From Geodermatophilus normandii (lineage in GTDB: Bacteria; Actinomycetota; Actinomycetes; Mycobacteriales; Geodermatophilaceae), in NCBI RefSeq assembly GCF_003182485.1, contig NZ_QGTX01000001.1:186001-250000 (forward strand): a DNA stretch of 64,000 nucleotides, given 5' to 3'. The notes beneath the pieces are model-generated. The model did not search any database, had not been told where the DNA came from, and saw only the letters and a list, made by a program, of their open reading frames with translations. Positions 1 through 7,573 of the stretch are shown here, one piece after another. The first letter of the stretch is position 1, and every line of letters begins with the position of its first letter. A program made the position numbers and the translations under genes.

Positions 1-424
1 CCTGCTCGACATCTCCAAGAGCCGCGGCGACGTCGTCGTCGAGGAACTGGAGGCGCTGCTGCACGCCGACGGCGTCCGCACGCTGCGCTACCGCAAGCCC
101 ACCTTCGCCCGGCCGGCCCCGGTGGACCTGCGACACGAGATCGCCACCCAGTGCGAGGTGGTCATCGAGGCGCTGGCCGACTAGGGCTCCTGCACGTCGT
201 GCAGTGTGCACGACATCGCCGACCTCGAGGCCCGGGGCGTGGTGGGGGTCTTCCTCGCCTCCGCCGAGTTCGCCGACGCCGCCACCGCCCAGGCGCGGGC
301 GCTGGGCCTCGCGGTGCCGCACGTGCTGGTCCCGCACCCCGTCCAGGACCGCACCGACGACGAGCTGCGCCGGCTCGCCCGCGACGCCTACGCCGCCGTC
401 CTCGCCGCCGTGACCCGGAGCTGA
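1..424 (+). CDS. UGSC-family (seleno)protein, 3' part, with in-frame TAG read as selenocysteine
   Basis: The reading frame beginning at base 2 runs without a stop to TAG at 182-184 and continues in the same frame to TGA at 422-424. The residues around the TAG read A-L-A-D-[TAG]-G-S-C-T-S-C-S-V-H-D, which is the defining motif of the UGSC (seleno)protein family, with the TAG exactly at U. The downstream part (A-E-F-A ... V-P-H-V-L-V-P-H-P-V-Q-D) also fits the family, so both halves belong to one protein. The 5' end lies outside the window; about 60 residues before the TAG and 79 after it are visible. In most bacteria this position is TGA or Cys. UAG-decoded Sec through a tRNA-Sec with a CUA anticodon has been reported in Geodermatophilaceae. 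A conventional annotation would split this into a truncated protein and a small hypothetical starting at 206. The biochemical role of the family is not established. The dedicated tRNA-Sec, selA, selB and selD are not in this window. Confidence 0.9.
185..214 (+). promoter_or_regulatory. Putative bacterial SECIS hairpin after the Sec-TAG
   Basis: GTCGTGCA at 196-203 is perfectly complementary to TGCACGAC at 207-214, with a GTG loop at 204-206. The stem starts 11 bases after the TAG and the loop lies about 20 bases downstream of it. That is the position and loop composition (G and U) expected of a bacterial SECIS bound by SelB. A competing smaller hairpin, CTGCAC (190-195) with GTGCAG (199-204), overlaps it. 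The hairpin lies within coding sequence, as bacterial SECIS elements do. Function is inferred. Confidence 0.7.
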
Positions 425-564
425 CGCCCCGGGCCCGCGCGTGGCGGGTGCGGGCGGTACCGCCACGCCGGACGGCCGGGAGCCGGGCGCACGAGGGGGT
501 GGACCGCCGTGGTGCCGCCCTCCTGGGATGGGCCGGCCGGACTCCCGAGACCGTGGAGGACGCC

Positions 565-1698
565 GTGCGTCCGATCCCGCTCCCCCGCCGCCGCGTCCTG
601 GGCACCGCCGTCGCCGCCGGCCTGACGACGACGCTGCTGCTCGCGCTCCCCGCCTCCGCCGCTGCCGCCGGCCCCACGGCCCCGGTCGCCGCACCGGCCA
701 CCGTCGAGGAGCCCGCCCCCTACGTCGGCCAGGCGATCTGCGACCCCGGGGCCAAGCCCGGCACGGTCGCGCTCGCGGAGCTGCTGGTCGACCACTACGG
801 CACCGGCAGCGTCGGCATCTCCCGCGACTGCTCCGTCGGCGGGGCCAGCGAGCACAAGGAGGGGCGCGCCCTCGACTGGATGCTCGACGCCGGGGACCCG
901 GCCGAGCGGGCCGTCGCCGAGGACGCCCTGGCGTGGCTGGCCGGGGCCGGGCCGGACGGGGAGCCGGCCTACGCGGCCCGGCGGCTCGGCGTCATGTACG
1001 TCATCTGGGACCGGGAGATCTGGTCACCGAGCCGGGGCTGGCGGCCGTACAGGGGGGCCAGCCCGCACACCGACCACGTCCACGTCTCACTGTCGTGGGC
1101 CGGCGCGATGGGCGCCACCTCGTGGTGGACCGGCGTGGCGGTCCGGGTGGACACCGGCCCGTGCACCCCCGACCCGGGACCCGGCGACCTGCCGCCGTGC
1201 GCGCCCGGCGCGGAGCAGCCGGCACCGAGCACCGCCGCCGCGGCCGAGCCGCAGGAGGGGTCCGGCGTGCCCGACGGCGACGCGGAGGCCGGCGCCCTGG
1301 CCGAGCTCGCGGCCCTGCGGGAGGACTCCCTCGCCCGGCTGGAGACCGACGGCCGCTGGGTGGCCCAGCTCGCGTCCAAGGACGTCGGCATCACCGATCC
1401 GCTGCAGACCGCGCAGAACGGGACGCACGTGTTCCAGGCGGTCGACGTCCTCGCCGAGAGCCGCGCGGCGCTGGCGACGGTGACCGACCCGGCCGCGGTG
1501 TCGGTGCTGCACGGCACCGACTTCGGCCGGCACTCCACCGCGGCCGACGGTGATCCGTACTGGATCACCGTGGTCGACGCCGGGTTCGGCAGCCGGGCCG
1601 ACGTCGAGGACTGGTGCGCCGCCACCTATCCCCAGCTGGACGGCGGTGAGCTGACCAACGCCTGCGTGCCCCGGCGGCTCACGCCGCCGCACGGCTGA
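565..1698 (+). CDS. Secreted M15-like peptidase domain protein
   Basis: A 377-residue protein. The GTG start is chosen because GGAGGA lies four bases upstream and a clear Sec signal peptide begins there: R-R-R, a hydrophobic stretch, then A-S-A-A-A-A-G near residue 30. The mature region has S-E-H-K-E-G-R-A-L-D-W near residue 95 and a later H-T-D-H-V-H-V-S-L. This matches the His/Asp/His zinc pattern of D-alanyl-D-alanine carboxypeptidase-like (M15, ARB_07466-type) domains. The C-terminal third is an Ala/Glu-rich segment followed by a small Cys-containing domain. It is probably exported and acts on peptidoglycan peptides or a related substrate; the actual substrate is unknown. It lies 140 bases after the UGSC gene on the same strand, without evident coupling. 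Confidence 0.75.
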   Translation: MRPIPLPRRRVLGTAVAAGLTTTLLLALPASAAAAGPTAPVAAPATVEEPAPYVGQAICDPGAKPGTVALAELLVDHYGTGSVGISRDCSVGGASEHKEGRALDWMLDAGDPAERAVAEDALAWLAGAGPDGEPAYAARRLGVMYVIWDREIWSPSRGWRPYRGASPHTDHVHVSLSWAGAMGATSWWTGVAVRVDTGPCTPDPGPGDLPPCAPGAEQPAPSTAAAAEPQEGSGVPDGDAEAGALAELAALREDSLARLETDGRWVAQLASKDVGITDPLQTAQNGTHVFQAVDVLAESRAALATVTDPAAVSVLHGTDFGRHSTAADGDPYWITVVDAGFGSRADVEDWCAATYPQLDGGELTNACVPRRLTPPHG

Positions 1699-1741
1699 CC
1701 GGCGGCCTCCCCGGGACGACGCCGGGGACCACCGGCGCACC

Positions 1742-1942
1742 GTCGAGGAGTTCGAGGAGGCCGTCCTGGCCTTCGACGAGGTGGTCGAGGTCCGGCGGCT
1801 GTTCGGCGTGCCGGACCACTTCCTGCACGTGGCGGTCGCCGACGCCGAGGCGTTCGAGGCGTTCCAGGTGTCGAAGCCCATCGGCCCGCCGGCCGTGGCC
1901 CGGGCCGTCTCGCACCGGACGGTGCGGCTGCTCAAGGGCTGA
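1742..1942 (+). pseudogene. Remnant of an Lrp/AsnC regulator (C-terminal ligand-binding domain)
   Basis: The frame ending at TGA 1940-1942 encodes V-E-E-F-E-E-A-V, E-V-V-E-V-R-R-L-F-G-V-P-D-H-F-L-H-V-A-V and finally S-H-R-T-V-R-L-L-K-G. This is the pattern of the effector-binding half of Lrp/AsnC proteins, including their typical ending. No start codon, DNA-binding half or ribosome-binding site is present, and the frame merges upstream into non-coding sequence. The helix-turn-helix part appears to be deleted, so this is a decayed gene rather than a small protein. Confidence 0.6.
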
Positions 1943-1956
1943 CCGGAGGGGCCGCC

Positions 1957-1962
1957 TAGGGT
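1957..1962 (+). promoter_or_regulatory. -10 element TAGGGT of the 1970 gene
   Basis: TAGGGT ends seven bases before the ATG at 1970, so transcription would start at or near the A of the start codon (a leaderless mRNA). Confidence 0.5.
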
Positions 1963-1969
1963 CGCCGCC

Positions 1970-2539
1970 ATGACGGATCCGGACGTGCAGGGCTGGACGG
2001 GCCCCCCGCCGACGGGCGACGAGACCGCGACGCTGCTCGGCTCCCTGGAGCGCCAGCGCGCCACCTTCGCGTGGAAGACCGGCGGCCTGGACGCGGCCGG
2101 CCTGCGCGCGACGGTCGGCGCGTCGTCGCTCACCCTGGGCGGGCTGCTCAAGCACCTGGCGTTCGTCGAGGCCCTCACGTTCTCCACCAAGTTCCTCGGC
2201 CGCAGCCCGGGCGCCCCGTGGGAGACGGTCGACTGGGACGCCGACCCCGACTGGGTGTGGCGCACGGCCGCCGACGACCCGCCCGAGCGGCTGCGCGCCC
2301 TGTGGCGGGACGCGGTGACCCGTTCCCGGGCCGTCGTCGCGGAGGCCCTGGACGACGGCGGCCTGGACCGGCTGGGCTCGGGGTGGCCCGACGGGGAGGT
2401 GGCCAGCCTGCGCCGGCTGCTGGTCGACCTCGTCGAGGAGTACGCCCGGCACGTCGGCCACGCCGACCTCATCCGCGAGTCGGTGGACGGCCTCGTCGGG
2501 GAGGACCCGCCGGCCGGACGTCCCCCCGCCGGGACCTGA
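1970..2539 (+). CDS. DinB/DUF664 family protein
   Basis: A 189-residue soluble protein with the four-helix DinB/DUF664 layout: L-L-K-H-L-A-F-V-E near residue 63 and the C-terminal Y-A-R-H-V-G-H-A-D-L-I-R-E-S-V-D-G. The latter supplies the His ligands typical of these metal-binding bundles. Relatives include thiol-transferase-like enzymes that use mycothiol, but most are uncharacterised, so no reaction is assigned. The ATG is preceded by a TAGGGT box seven bases away and no convincing Shine-Dalgarno, which suggests a leaderless message. A second, distinct family member lies at 24985. The gene ends just before a strong hairpin shared with ssrA. Confidence 0.8.
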   Translation: MTDPDVQGWTGPPPTGDETATLLGSLERQRATFAWKTGGLDAAGLRATVGASSLTLGGLLKHLAFVEALTFSTKFLGRSPGAPWETVDWDADPDWVWRTAADDPPERLRALWRDAVTRSRAVVAEALDDGGLDRLGSGWPDGEVASLRRLLVDLVEEYARHVGHADLIRESVDGLVGEDPPAGRPPAGT

Positions 2540-2548
2540 GGGCACGGG

Positions 2549-2591
2549 ACGACGGAGCGCCCCGGACCGTGGGTCCGGGGCGCTCCGTCGT
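2549..2591. terminator. Bidirectional terminator between DinB gene and ssrA
   Basis: A 20-bp perfect stem (left arm 2549-2568, right arm 2572-2591) with a GTG loop lies 9 bases after the DinB stop and 12 bases from the tmRNA 3' end. It can terminate both convergent transcripts. No U-tract is present, as is common in GC-rich actinobacteria. Confidence 0.8.
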
Positions 2592-2603
2592 CGTGCCGAG
2601 GGG

Positions 2604-2974
2604 TGGAGGTGGCGGGAATCGAACCCGCGTCCTGCGACGCATCACCAGGGCTTCTCCGAGCGCAGTCCGCTGCGTCTCTGCTCGGCCCTCCCGATCTCAC
2701 GAACGAGTCGGGATGACGGGCCCAGTCACTGTTTGGTGTCCCGTGCACGCCCGCGACCGGCGCACACGGTCAGTCATCTAGCTGATGCCAGGATCCGGGC
2801 CGATGACGAACCCGGGCTGACAGAGTCGCCTCGCTACTTAGGCAGCGAGGGCGAACTCGCGCTGACTGGAGTCGGCGCTTGTGTTGTTTCCGACGCGTGG
2901 TTAACGAGCTCATCGTCGGCTTCCTCGGCTCGCTTCCCCTGGTCACCCGACCGCAGTCGAGACCATTCACCCCC
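2604..2974 (-). ncRNA. ssrA: Transfer-messenger RNA (tmRNA)
   Basis: The minus strand begins GGGGGTG (2974-2968) and ends CACCTCC plus discriminator A (2611-2604); the two pair as the tRNA-like acceptor stem with one G-U. The T-arm GCGGG-TTCGATT-CCCGC is intact. The tag frame lies at 2876-2838 and reads A-D-S-S-Q-R-E-F-A-L-A-A followed by TAA, which is a close variant of the actinobacterial tag with the ALAA degron. The three bases after the discriminator would read CCC, so the CCA end is not encoded and must be added. It works with SmpB (11074-11550) to rescue stalled ribosomes and tag the nascent chain for ClpP-type proteases. Confidence 0.95.
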
Positions 2975-3020
2975 TGTGCAGTTGTGCATGCAGGATAACG
3001 CCCACGCGCGCGGGATGTTC

Positions 3021-3074
3021 CGGCCCCGCGCAGGGGCCCGCCGCGAGCCTGCGGGTGGCGGGGGCAGCGGGGTC
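3021..3074. repeat. Dispersed palindromic element, copy A
   Basis: About 54 bases closely matching 30437-30492. The shared core runs CAGGGGCCCGCCG, AGCCTGCG, GGGGGCAGCG and GGTCCT. The outer arms CCCCG and CGGGG pair here; in the other copy they are CCTCG and CGAGG, so pairing is kept through paired changes. The inner arms CGCAGG and CCTGCG also pair. It abuts the corA stop codon and may act as a 3' structure of that mRNA. Confidence 0.6.
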
Positions 3075-4220
3075 CTAGATCCAGTCGCGGCGCTTGAAGA
3101 CGGCGTAGAGCGTCAGGCTCACGCCGAGCATCAGCACGAGCGCGAACGGATAGCCCAGGTGCCACGACAGCTCGGGCATGTCCTCGAAGTTCATCCCGTA
3201 GACCGTGCCCACCAGGGTCGGTGCGAACAGGATGGCCGCCCACGCGGAGATCTTCTTGACCTCCTCGCCCTGCGCGATCGAGGCCACGGTCAGCTCGCGG
3301 ATCTCGTCGTTCTGCCGCTGCGCCACCAGGGTCGCGTTCACCGTGAGGATGTCGCGTAGCTGCAGCCGGAAGGCCTCGATGCGCTCGTTGACCTGCGTGA
3401 CGTGGTCGGCGACGTCGCGCAGGTAGCTGCGCAGGTCCTCGTCGACGCCGTACTTGTCGAACCCGGCGGTGATCGCCGCGAGGATCCCGGTCAGCGGCTG
3501 CGCGGCGCGCTGGAACTCCAGGACCTCCTGCGACAGCTCGTAGATGCGCCGGGAGACGCCGGGGTCACCGCGGAAGACCTCGGTCTCGATCTCGTCGATG
3601 TCGTTGGCCAGGCCCGCGACCACCGGCGAGTACCCGTCGACGACGGCGTCGAGGATCGCGTACAGCACCGCCTCGCTGCCCTTGGCCAGCAGCGCCGGCT
3701 CGCTCTCCAGGCGCCGCCGCACGCGGGCGAGGTCGGGGGACTCCGAGTGGCGCACGGTGATCGCGAACTGCCGCCCGAGGAACAGGTGCAGCTCGCCGAA
3801 CTCGACCTCCTCGGCCGCGTCGAGGTACCGCGCGGCCTTGAGGACGACGAACAGCGTGTCGCCGTAGCGCTCGAACTTCGGCCGCTGGTGGGCCTGGATG
3901 GCGTCCTCGACGGCGAGCTCGGGCAGGTCGTACTGCTCGGCCATCTCCCCCAGCTCGGCGGGCTCGGGCCGGTAGAGGCCCAGCCACACCAGCCGGTCGT
4001 CGAAGCCCTCGGTGAGCCAGTCGTGGCTCTCCTCGGCCGACCCCGGGGTCGCGATGCGCCGGCCGCCCGCGTAGACGGCGTTGTCGACCAGACGCGAGAC
4101 GCGCTCCGGCTGCGGCGGCTCGGGCGGGGGCGGAGGAGCCACCGGCCGCAGGACCTGCGGGCGGGGCCGGCGCCCGAGGGTGGACAGGGCGGTGAGGGGC
4201 GCGAGGCGACGGTCGGCCAT
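3075..4220 (-). CDS. corA: CorA family magnesium/cobalt transporter
   Basis: A 381-residue protein. The N-terminal cytoplasmic domain starts with a Pro-rich stretch (about residues 25-40) and is followed by a long helical region. There are two C-terminal membrane segments, with the signature Y-G-M-N-F-E-D-M-P-E-L after the first and basic K-R-R-D at the end, as in pentameric CorA channels for Mg2+. ATG 4220 is preferred over a longer upstream frame because it has GGGAG eight bases upstream and the extension is low-complexity Arg/Pro. It stops with TAG. The gene stands alone between ssrA and a permease. A Mg-linked protein (MgtE-N/CBS) occurs separately at 50080. Confidence 0.92.
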   Translation of the reverse strand: MADRRLAPLTALSTLGRRPRPQVLRPVAPPPPPEPPQPERVSRLVDNAVYAGGRRIATPGSAEESHDWLTEGFDDRLVWLGLYRPEPAELGEMAEQYDLPELAVEDAIQAHQRPKFERYGDTLFVVLKAARYLDAAEEVEFGELHLFLGRQFAITVRHSESPDLARVRRRLESEPALLAKGSEAVLYAILDAVVDGYSPVVAGLANDIDEIETEVFRGDPGVSRRIYELSQEVLEFQRAAQPLTGILAAITAGFDKYGVDEDLRSYLRDVADHVTQVNERIEAFRLQLRDILTVNATLVAQRQNDEIRELTVASIAQGEEVKKISAWAAILFAPTLVGTVYGMNFEDMPELSWHLGYPFALVLMLGVSLTLYAVFKRRDWI

Positions 4221-4493
4221 GACGGGCTCCCGGGGACGCTGGGTGACGGGACTCAGCGGAGGCCCTCCACGCACCGGCACCCGGCGCGCACGGCGGCCGG
4301 TACTAGGCGGGGAGGACCTCGGGACTGGGACTGGGCGGTTCGCTGCGCACGCGCTCGCCCTCCCTCCCGTCGACCGGCGCCCGGCGTCCTGCGGGCCGTC
4401 GTCCATCGTGACACGCCGGGTCGCCCGTGGCCCGCCCCGAGGGGATGACTTCCCTCTCCGTTCACCCGCCTGCCACCGCGGGACCCGCGGGGG

Positions 4494-6107
4494 TCAGACG
4501 TTCAGCACGAGCTCGATCATCAGCGGGAGCAGGACGACGATCAGCAGGGCGCCGAGCACGTCGAAGGAGATCCCCGAGCGGATCATCTTCGTGATGGGCA
4601 CGACGCCGGAGCCGTAGACGATCGCGTTCTGCGGCGTCGACACCGGCAGCATGAAGCCGAAGGACGCCGCGAACGTCGCCGCCAGCGCCGGCACGAACGG
4701 GTTGATCCCGGCGGCCACCGCCACGGGGATGACGATCGGGACGACGACCGCCGCGGACGCGGTGTTGCTCGTGGTCTCGGAGATGACGATCGCCAGGATC
4801 ACGGCGAACACCGTGATGGCGATCGTGCTGGTCAGCCCGAGGGTGTCGGCCGAGCTGGTGCCGATGGTCTCGGCCAGGCCGGTGTCGGCCAGCAGCGACC
4901 CGAAGATGATCCCGGTGCCGAAGAGCAGGATCGTGCCCCAGTCGATCGTCGCGGCGTCGGACCAGTTGAGGGTGAACTCCCGCCGCCCCCAGTCGGTGGG
5001 CAGCAGGAACAGCAGCGCGGCCCCGAGGACGGCGATGATGCCCTCGTCCATCCGGTCGCTGATCGTCGTGTAGAGGTCGGACTCGGTGCCGGCGGTCAGC
5101 GCGATGACGCCGGGGAAGATCCAGCACGCGACGGTGATCCCGAAGGCGACGAGGGTGTTCCTCTCCGCCCGGGTGACGGGGCCGAGCTGGGCGCGCTCCT
5201 GCTGGACGTACTCGTGGACGCCCTCGATCCGCCGGATCTCCGGCCGGTTGAGCAGCAGCAGGACGAACGCCAGCGCCACGAACATGAGCGCGCAGATCGG
5301 CAGCGCCATGAGCATCCAGTCGAGGAACCCGATCCGCTCCCCCGTCGCCTCCTCGATCAGCCCGCGGCCGATCAGGTTCGGCGGCGTGCCCACCGGGGTG
5401 AGCAGCCCCCCGACGCTCGCGCCGTAGGCCAGCATGAGCATCAGGGCGACGCCGACCTTCAGCCGCAGCGGGTCGAAGTCCGGCTCGACCATCCCCTTGT
5501 CCTGCATCAGCTTGGCGATCACCGACAGGATGCCGATCGCCGTGGGCAGCAGCATCGCCACGGTCGCGGTGTTGGAGACGAACGCCGACAGCAGGCAGGT
5601 GATCAGGCCGAACGCGATGACCACCCGCGCGGTGGAGGCGCCGACCCAGCGCATCGACAGGATGGTCATGGCGAACCGCCGGGCCACGCCGTGCTTGAGC
5701 ATCGCGGCGGCCAGGATGAAGGCGCCGATGAAGGTGAACACCGTCGTCGAGCCCAGCGGGCCCACCGCGTCGTCGGCGGGGACGACGCCGAGCACGACGA
5801 TGGCGCCGACGCCGATCAGCCCCCCGACCGGGATGGGCACGGGCTCGGTGATCCACAGGACGATGACGCCGAGCAGGACGGCGGCGAGCAGGTGCTGGGC
5901 GCGCGGCAGGTCGATCGGCAGCAGGGCGAAGACGATCGTCACGGCCGGGGCCAGGAACAGCCCGACGGTCCGGCGGCCCCTCTCGAAGCGCTCCTCGGCC
6001 GGGCTGAGCTCCTGCTCGCCCAGGCTCCGGTACGTGGCCGAGCCACGGAAGGCGGCGTCGACGTCGGTGCGCTGACCGGAGCGTCCCGGTCGGTCGAGAA
6101 TGCTCAT
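4494..6107 (-). CDS. SLC13/DASS family sodium-coupled anion symporter
   Basis: A 537-residue integral membrane protein with about a dozen hydrophobic segments. It has both family hairpin signatures: S-N-T-A-T-V-A near residue 185 with T-P-V-G-T-P-P-N-L-I-G, and the mirrored T-S-N-T-A-S-A with P-V-S-T-P-Q-N-A-I-V-Y-G near the C-terminus. These S-N-T and T-P-N motifs bind the carboxylate and sodium in dicarboxylate/sulfate transporters of this fold. ATG 6107 has GGGGAG five bases upstream, and a TATGGT -10 box lies at 6140-6135. The substrate (dicarboxylate, citrate or sulfate) cannot be told from sequence alone. The gene is monocistronic. Confidence 0.88.
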   Translation of the reverse strand: MSILDRPGRSGQRTDVDAAFRGSATYRSLGEQELSPAEERFERGRRTVGLFLAPAVTIVFALLPIDLPRAQHLLAAVLLGVIVLWITEPVPIPVGGLIGVGAIVVLGVVPADDAVGPLGSTTVFTFIGAFILAAAMLKHGVARRFAMTILSMRWVGASTARVVIAFGLITCLLSAFVSNTATVAMLLPTAIGILSVIAKLMQDKGMVEPDFDPLRLKVGVALMLMLAYGASVGGLLTPVGTPPNLIGRGLIEEATGERIGFLDWMLMALPICALMFVALAFVLLLLNRPEIRRIEGVHEYVQQERAQLGPVTRAERNTLVAFGITVACWIFPGVIALTAGTESDLYTTISDRMDEGIIAVLGAALLFLLPTDWGRREFTLNWSDAATIDWGTILLFGTGIIFGSLLADTGLAETIGTSSADTLGLTSTIAITVFAVILAIVISETTSNTASAAVVVPIVIPVAVAAGINPFVPALAATFAASFGFMLPVSTPQNAIVYGSGVVPITKMIRSGISFDVLGALLIVVLLPLMIELVLNV

Positions 6108-6152
6108 GGCGACTCCCCGGAAGGTGTGACGCACACCATAGGGAGCCGGAGG

Positions 6153-6686
6153 TCAGCCCGGAACCTCTCCGTCCGGCGGCGGCACCTCCATCGCCACGAG
6201 GAAGCGGGCGACCATCGCGTAGCCGCCCACCAGCACGGTGAGCTCGACGACCTGGCGGTCGTCGAGGTGCTCGCGCACCGCGGCGAAGACCGGGTCGGGG
6301 ACGGCGACGGCGCGGGCCGAGGCGTCGGTGAAGGCGAGGACCGCGGCCTGCGCCGGCGTCCACACCGGCTCGGCGGTCGGGTCGCCGGCGCGCAGCACCC
6401 GCAGGTGCAGGTCGGTGAGCCCGGCGCGGCGGCCGACCGGCTCGTGCGCGGCCCACTCGAAGGCCGCGCCGCAGAGGACGGCCACCCGCAGGACCACCAG
6501 CTCGCGCAGGTCGGCCGGCAGCGTCGTGCTCCCCCGCAGCGCGCCGAGCAGGGCGTTCCAGCCCTCGGCCACCGGCGGGCTGTGCAGCAGCAGCCGGTCC
6601 AGCGCCGTCAGGACGCCGCCGCGCCGGGCGCGCAGCAGGTCGGCGGTCGGTCCCTCGTCGGGCCCCTCGGGCAGGCGGGGGCTCAC
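6153..6686 (-). CDS. Carboxymuconolactone decarboxylase (AhpD-like) family protein
   Basis: A 177-residue all-helical protein with the CMD core R-E-L-V-V-L-R-V-A ... E-W-A-A-H-E, which contains the conserved Glu, Trp and His. The paired redox Cys of AhpD peroxiredoxin reductases (C-x-x-C) is absent and only a single Cys is visible. It is therefore more likely a hydrolase/decarboxylase-type or uncharacterised member. The GTG start overlaps the TGA of the upstream gene in a GTGA, so the two are translationally coupled. Confidence 0.8.
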   Translation of the reverse strand: MSPRLPEGPDEGPTADLLRARRGGVLTALDRLLLHSPPVAEGWNALLGALRGSTTLPADLRELVVLRVAVLCGAAFEWAAHEPVGRRAGLTDLHLRVLRAGDPTAEPVWTPAQAAVLAFTDASARAVAVPDPVFAAVREHLDDRQVVELTVLVGGYAMVARFLVAMEVPPPDGEVPG

Positions 6687-7561
6687 CGGCCGGCGAAGAC
6701 CCCGGCCGGGTACGCCCCGTGGGCGACGAGGGTCGCCGACAGCCGCTTGCCCAGCTCGACGACCCGCGCCGTCCGCTCCGGGCCCAGGTGCGCCCAGGGT
6801 GCGGTGGCCAGCGCGTCGGTCTCCGTCTCGAGGTCGGCGCGCAGCCGCTGCCCGGCCTCGGTGAGCCGGTCGCCGTCGAGCAGGCCACGCTCGGCCAGGC
6901 GGGCCGCGGCGGCGTCCCACTCCTCGTCGCTCCAGCCGCGGGTGGCCTTGGCCGAGGCCGGCAGGAAGCCGCGACCGGTCGCCGTGTGGCTGACCAGCGC
7001 CTCCAGCCCCGACAGCCCGGCCCGCACCAGGACGGCGACGTGCCCGTCCCCGCGCCACTCGCGCAGCAGCGAGGCGGCGTGCCACAGCCGGGAGACCGGG
7101 TCCTCGGGCCAGGGCAGGTCGGCGTGCCCGGCGTACAGCGGCCGGCCCTCGGCGGTCAGCACGGTGCAGGCCTCGACGAGCAGGTCGGTCAGCTCGGCGA
7201 CCTCGGGCGCGGCCGCGGCCTCCTCGCCGCCGAGCAGCCGGGTGAGCGAGGCGCGGGCGGAGGCGAACCGGGCGGTGACCACCTGCTCCGGCGAGGCCAG
7301 CGTCCACGCGCGCGGGAGGTGCCGGCCCACGATCGCCGGGGAGAAGTTGGAGAAGGTCGCCGTCACCACGCCCGGGCCGACGGCGCCCATCGGCGCGGCG
7401 CGGCCGGCGAAGTAGACCATCCGCCCCGGCCGCAGGCCCACCGCCGTCAGGTGCTGCTCGGTCTCCGGCACGAAGTAGACGTGGTTGTGCAGCGGCTCGA
7501 CGGCGCGGTGCGCGCGGCCGACGGGGGCCGGGTCGAGGACGGGCTGATCGGCGCTGACCAT
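6683..7561 (-). CDS. SCO6745 family protein
   Basis: A 292-residue soluble protein. I recognise it as the actinobacterial SCO6745 family by A-H-R-A-V-E-P-L-H, V-Y-F-A-G-R-A-A-P-M-G, V-V-T-A-T-F-S-N-F-S-P and the late W-S-D-E-E-W-D-A-A motif. The C-terminal half has winged-helix-like features (A-A-A-R-L-A-E-R-G-L-L-D-G ... L-T-E-A-G-Q-R-L-R), so DNA binding is possible but unproven. ATG 7561 follows a TAGGGT box by six bases. Its stop is fused to the start of the CMD-family gene, which suggests a shared task. Confidence 0.7.
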   Translation of the reverse strand: MVSADQPVLDPAPVGRAHRAVEPLHNHVYFVPETEQHLTAVGLRPGRMVYFAGRAAPMGAVGPGVVTATFSNFSPAIVGRHLPRAWTLASPEQVVTARFASARASLTRLLGGEEAAAAPEVAELTDLLVEACTVLTAEGRPLYAGHADLPWPEDPVSRLWHAASLLREWRGDGHVAVLVRAGLSGLEALVSHTATGRGFLPASAKATRGWSDEEWDAAAARLAERGLLDGDRLTEAGQRLRADLETETDALATAPWAHLGPERTARVVELGKRLSATLVAHGAYPAGVFAGR

Positions 7562-7567
7562 GGGACG

Positions 7568-7573
7568 ACCCTA
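7568..7573 (-). promoter_or_regulatory. -10 element TAGGGT of the SCO6745-family gene
   Basis: Read on the minus strand, TAGGGT lies six bases before ATG 7561. A leaderless start is likely. Confidence 0.5.

Noticed and set aside
196-214. Hairpin after the TAG as a transcription terminator
   Set aside because: It lies within coding sequence with homology continuing on both sides and has a SECIS-like position.
206-424. Separate small gene starting GTG at 206
   Set aside because: The segment continues the same frame across the TAG and completes the UGSC motif. It is the 3' half of one gene.
151-564. Long upstream extension of the M15-like gene frame
   Set aside because: It overlaps the UGSC gene in another frame and encodes Arg/Pro-rich sequence. 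The GGAGGA site and the signal peptide place the start at 565.
1087-2748. 553-codon minus-strand open frame
   Set aside because: It lies antisense to the M15-like and DinB genes, with Arg/Ser/Pro-rich composition caused by high GC; no homology pattern.
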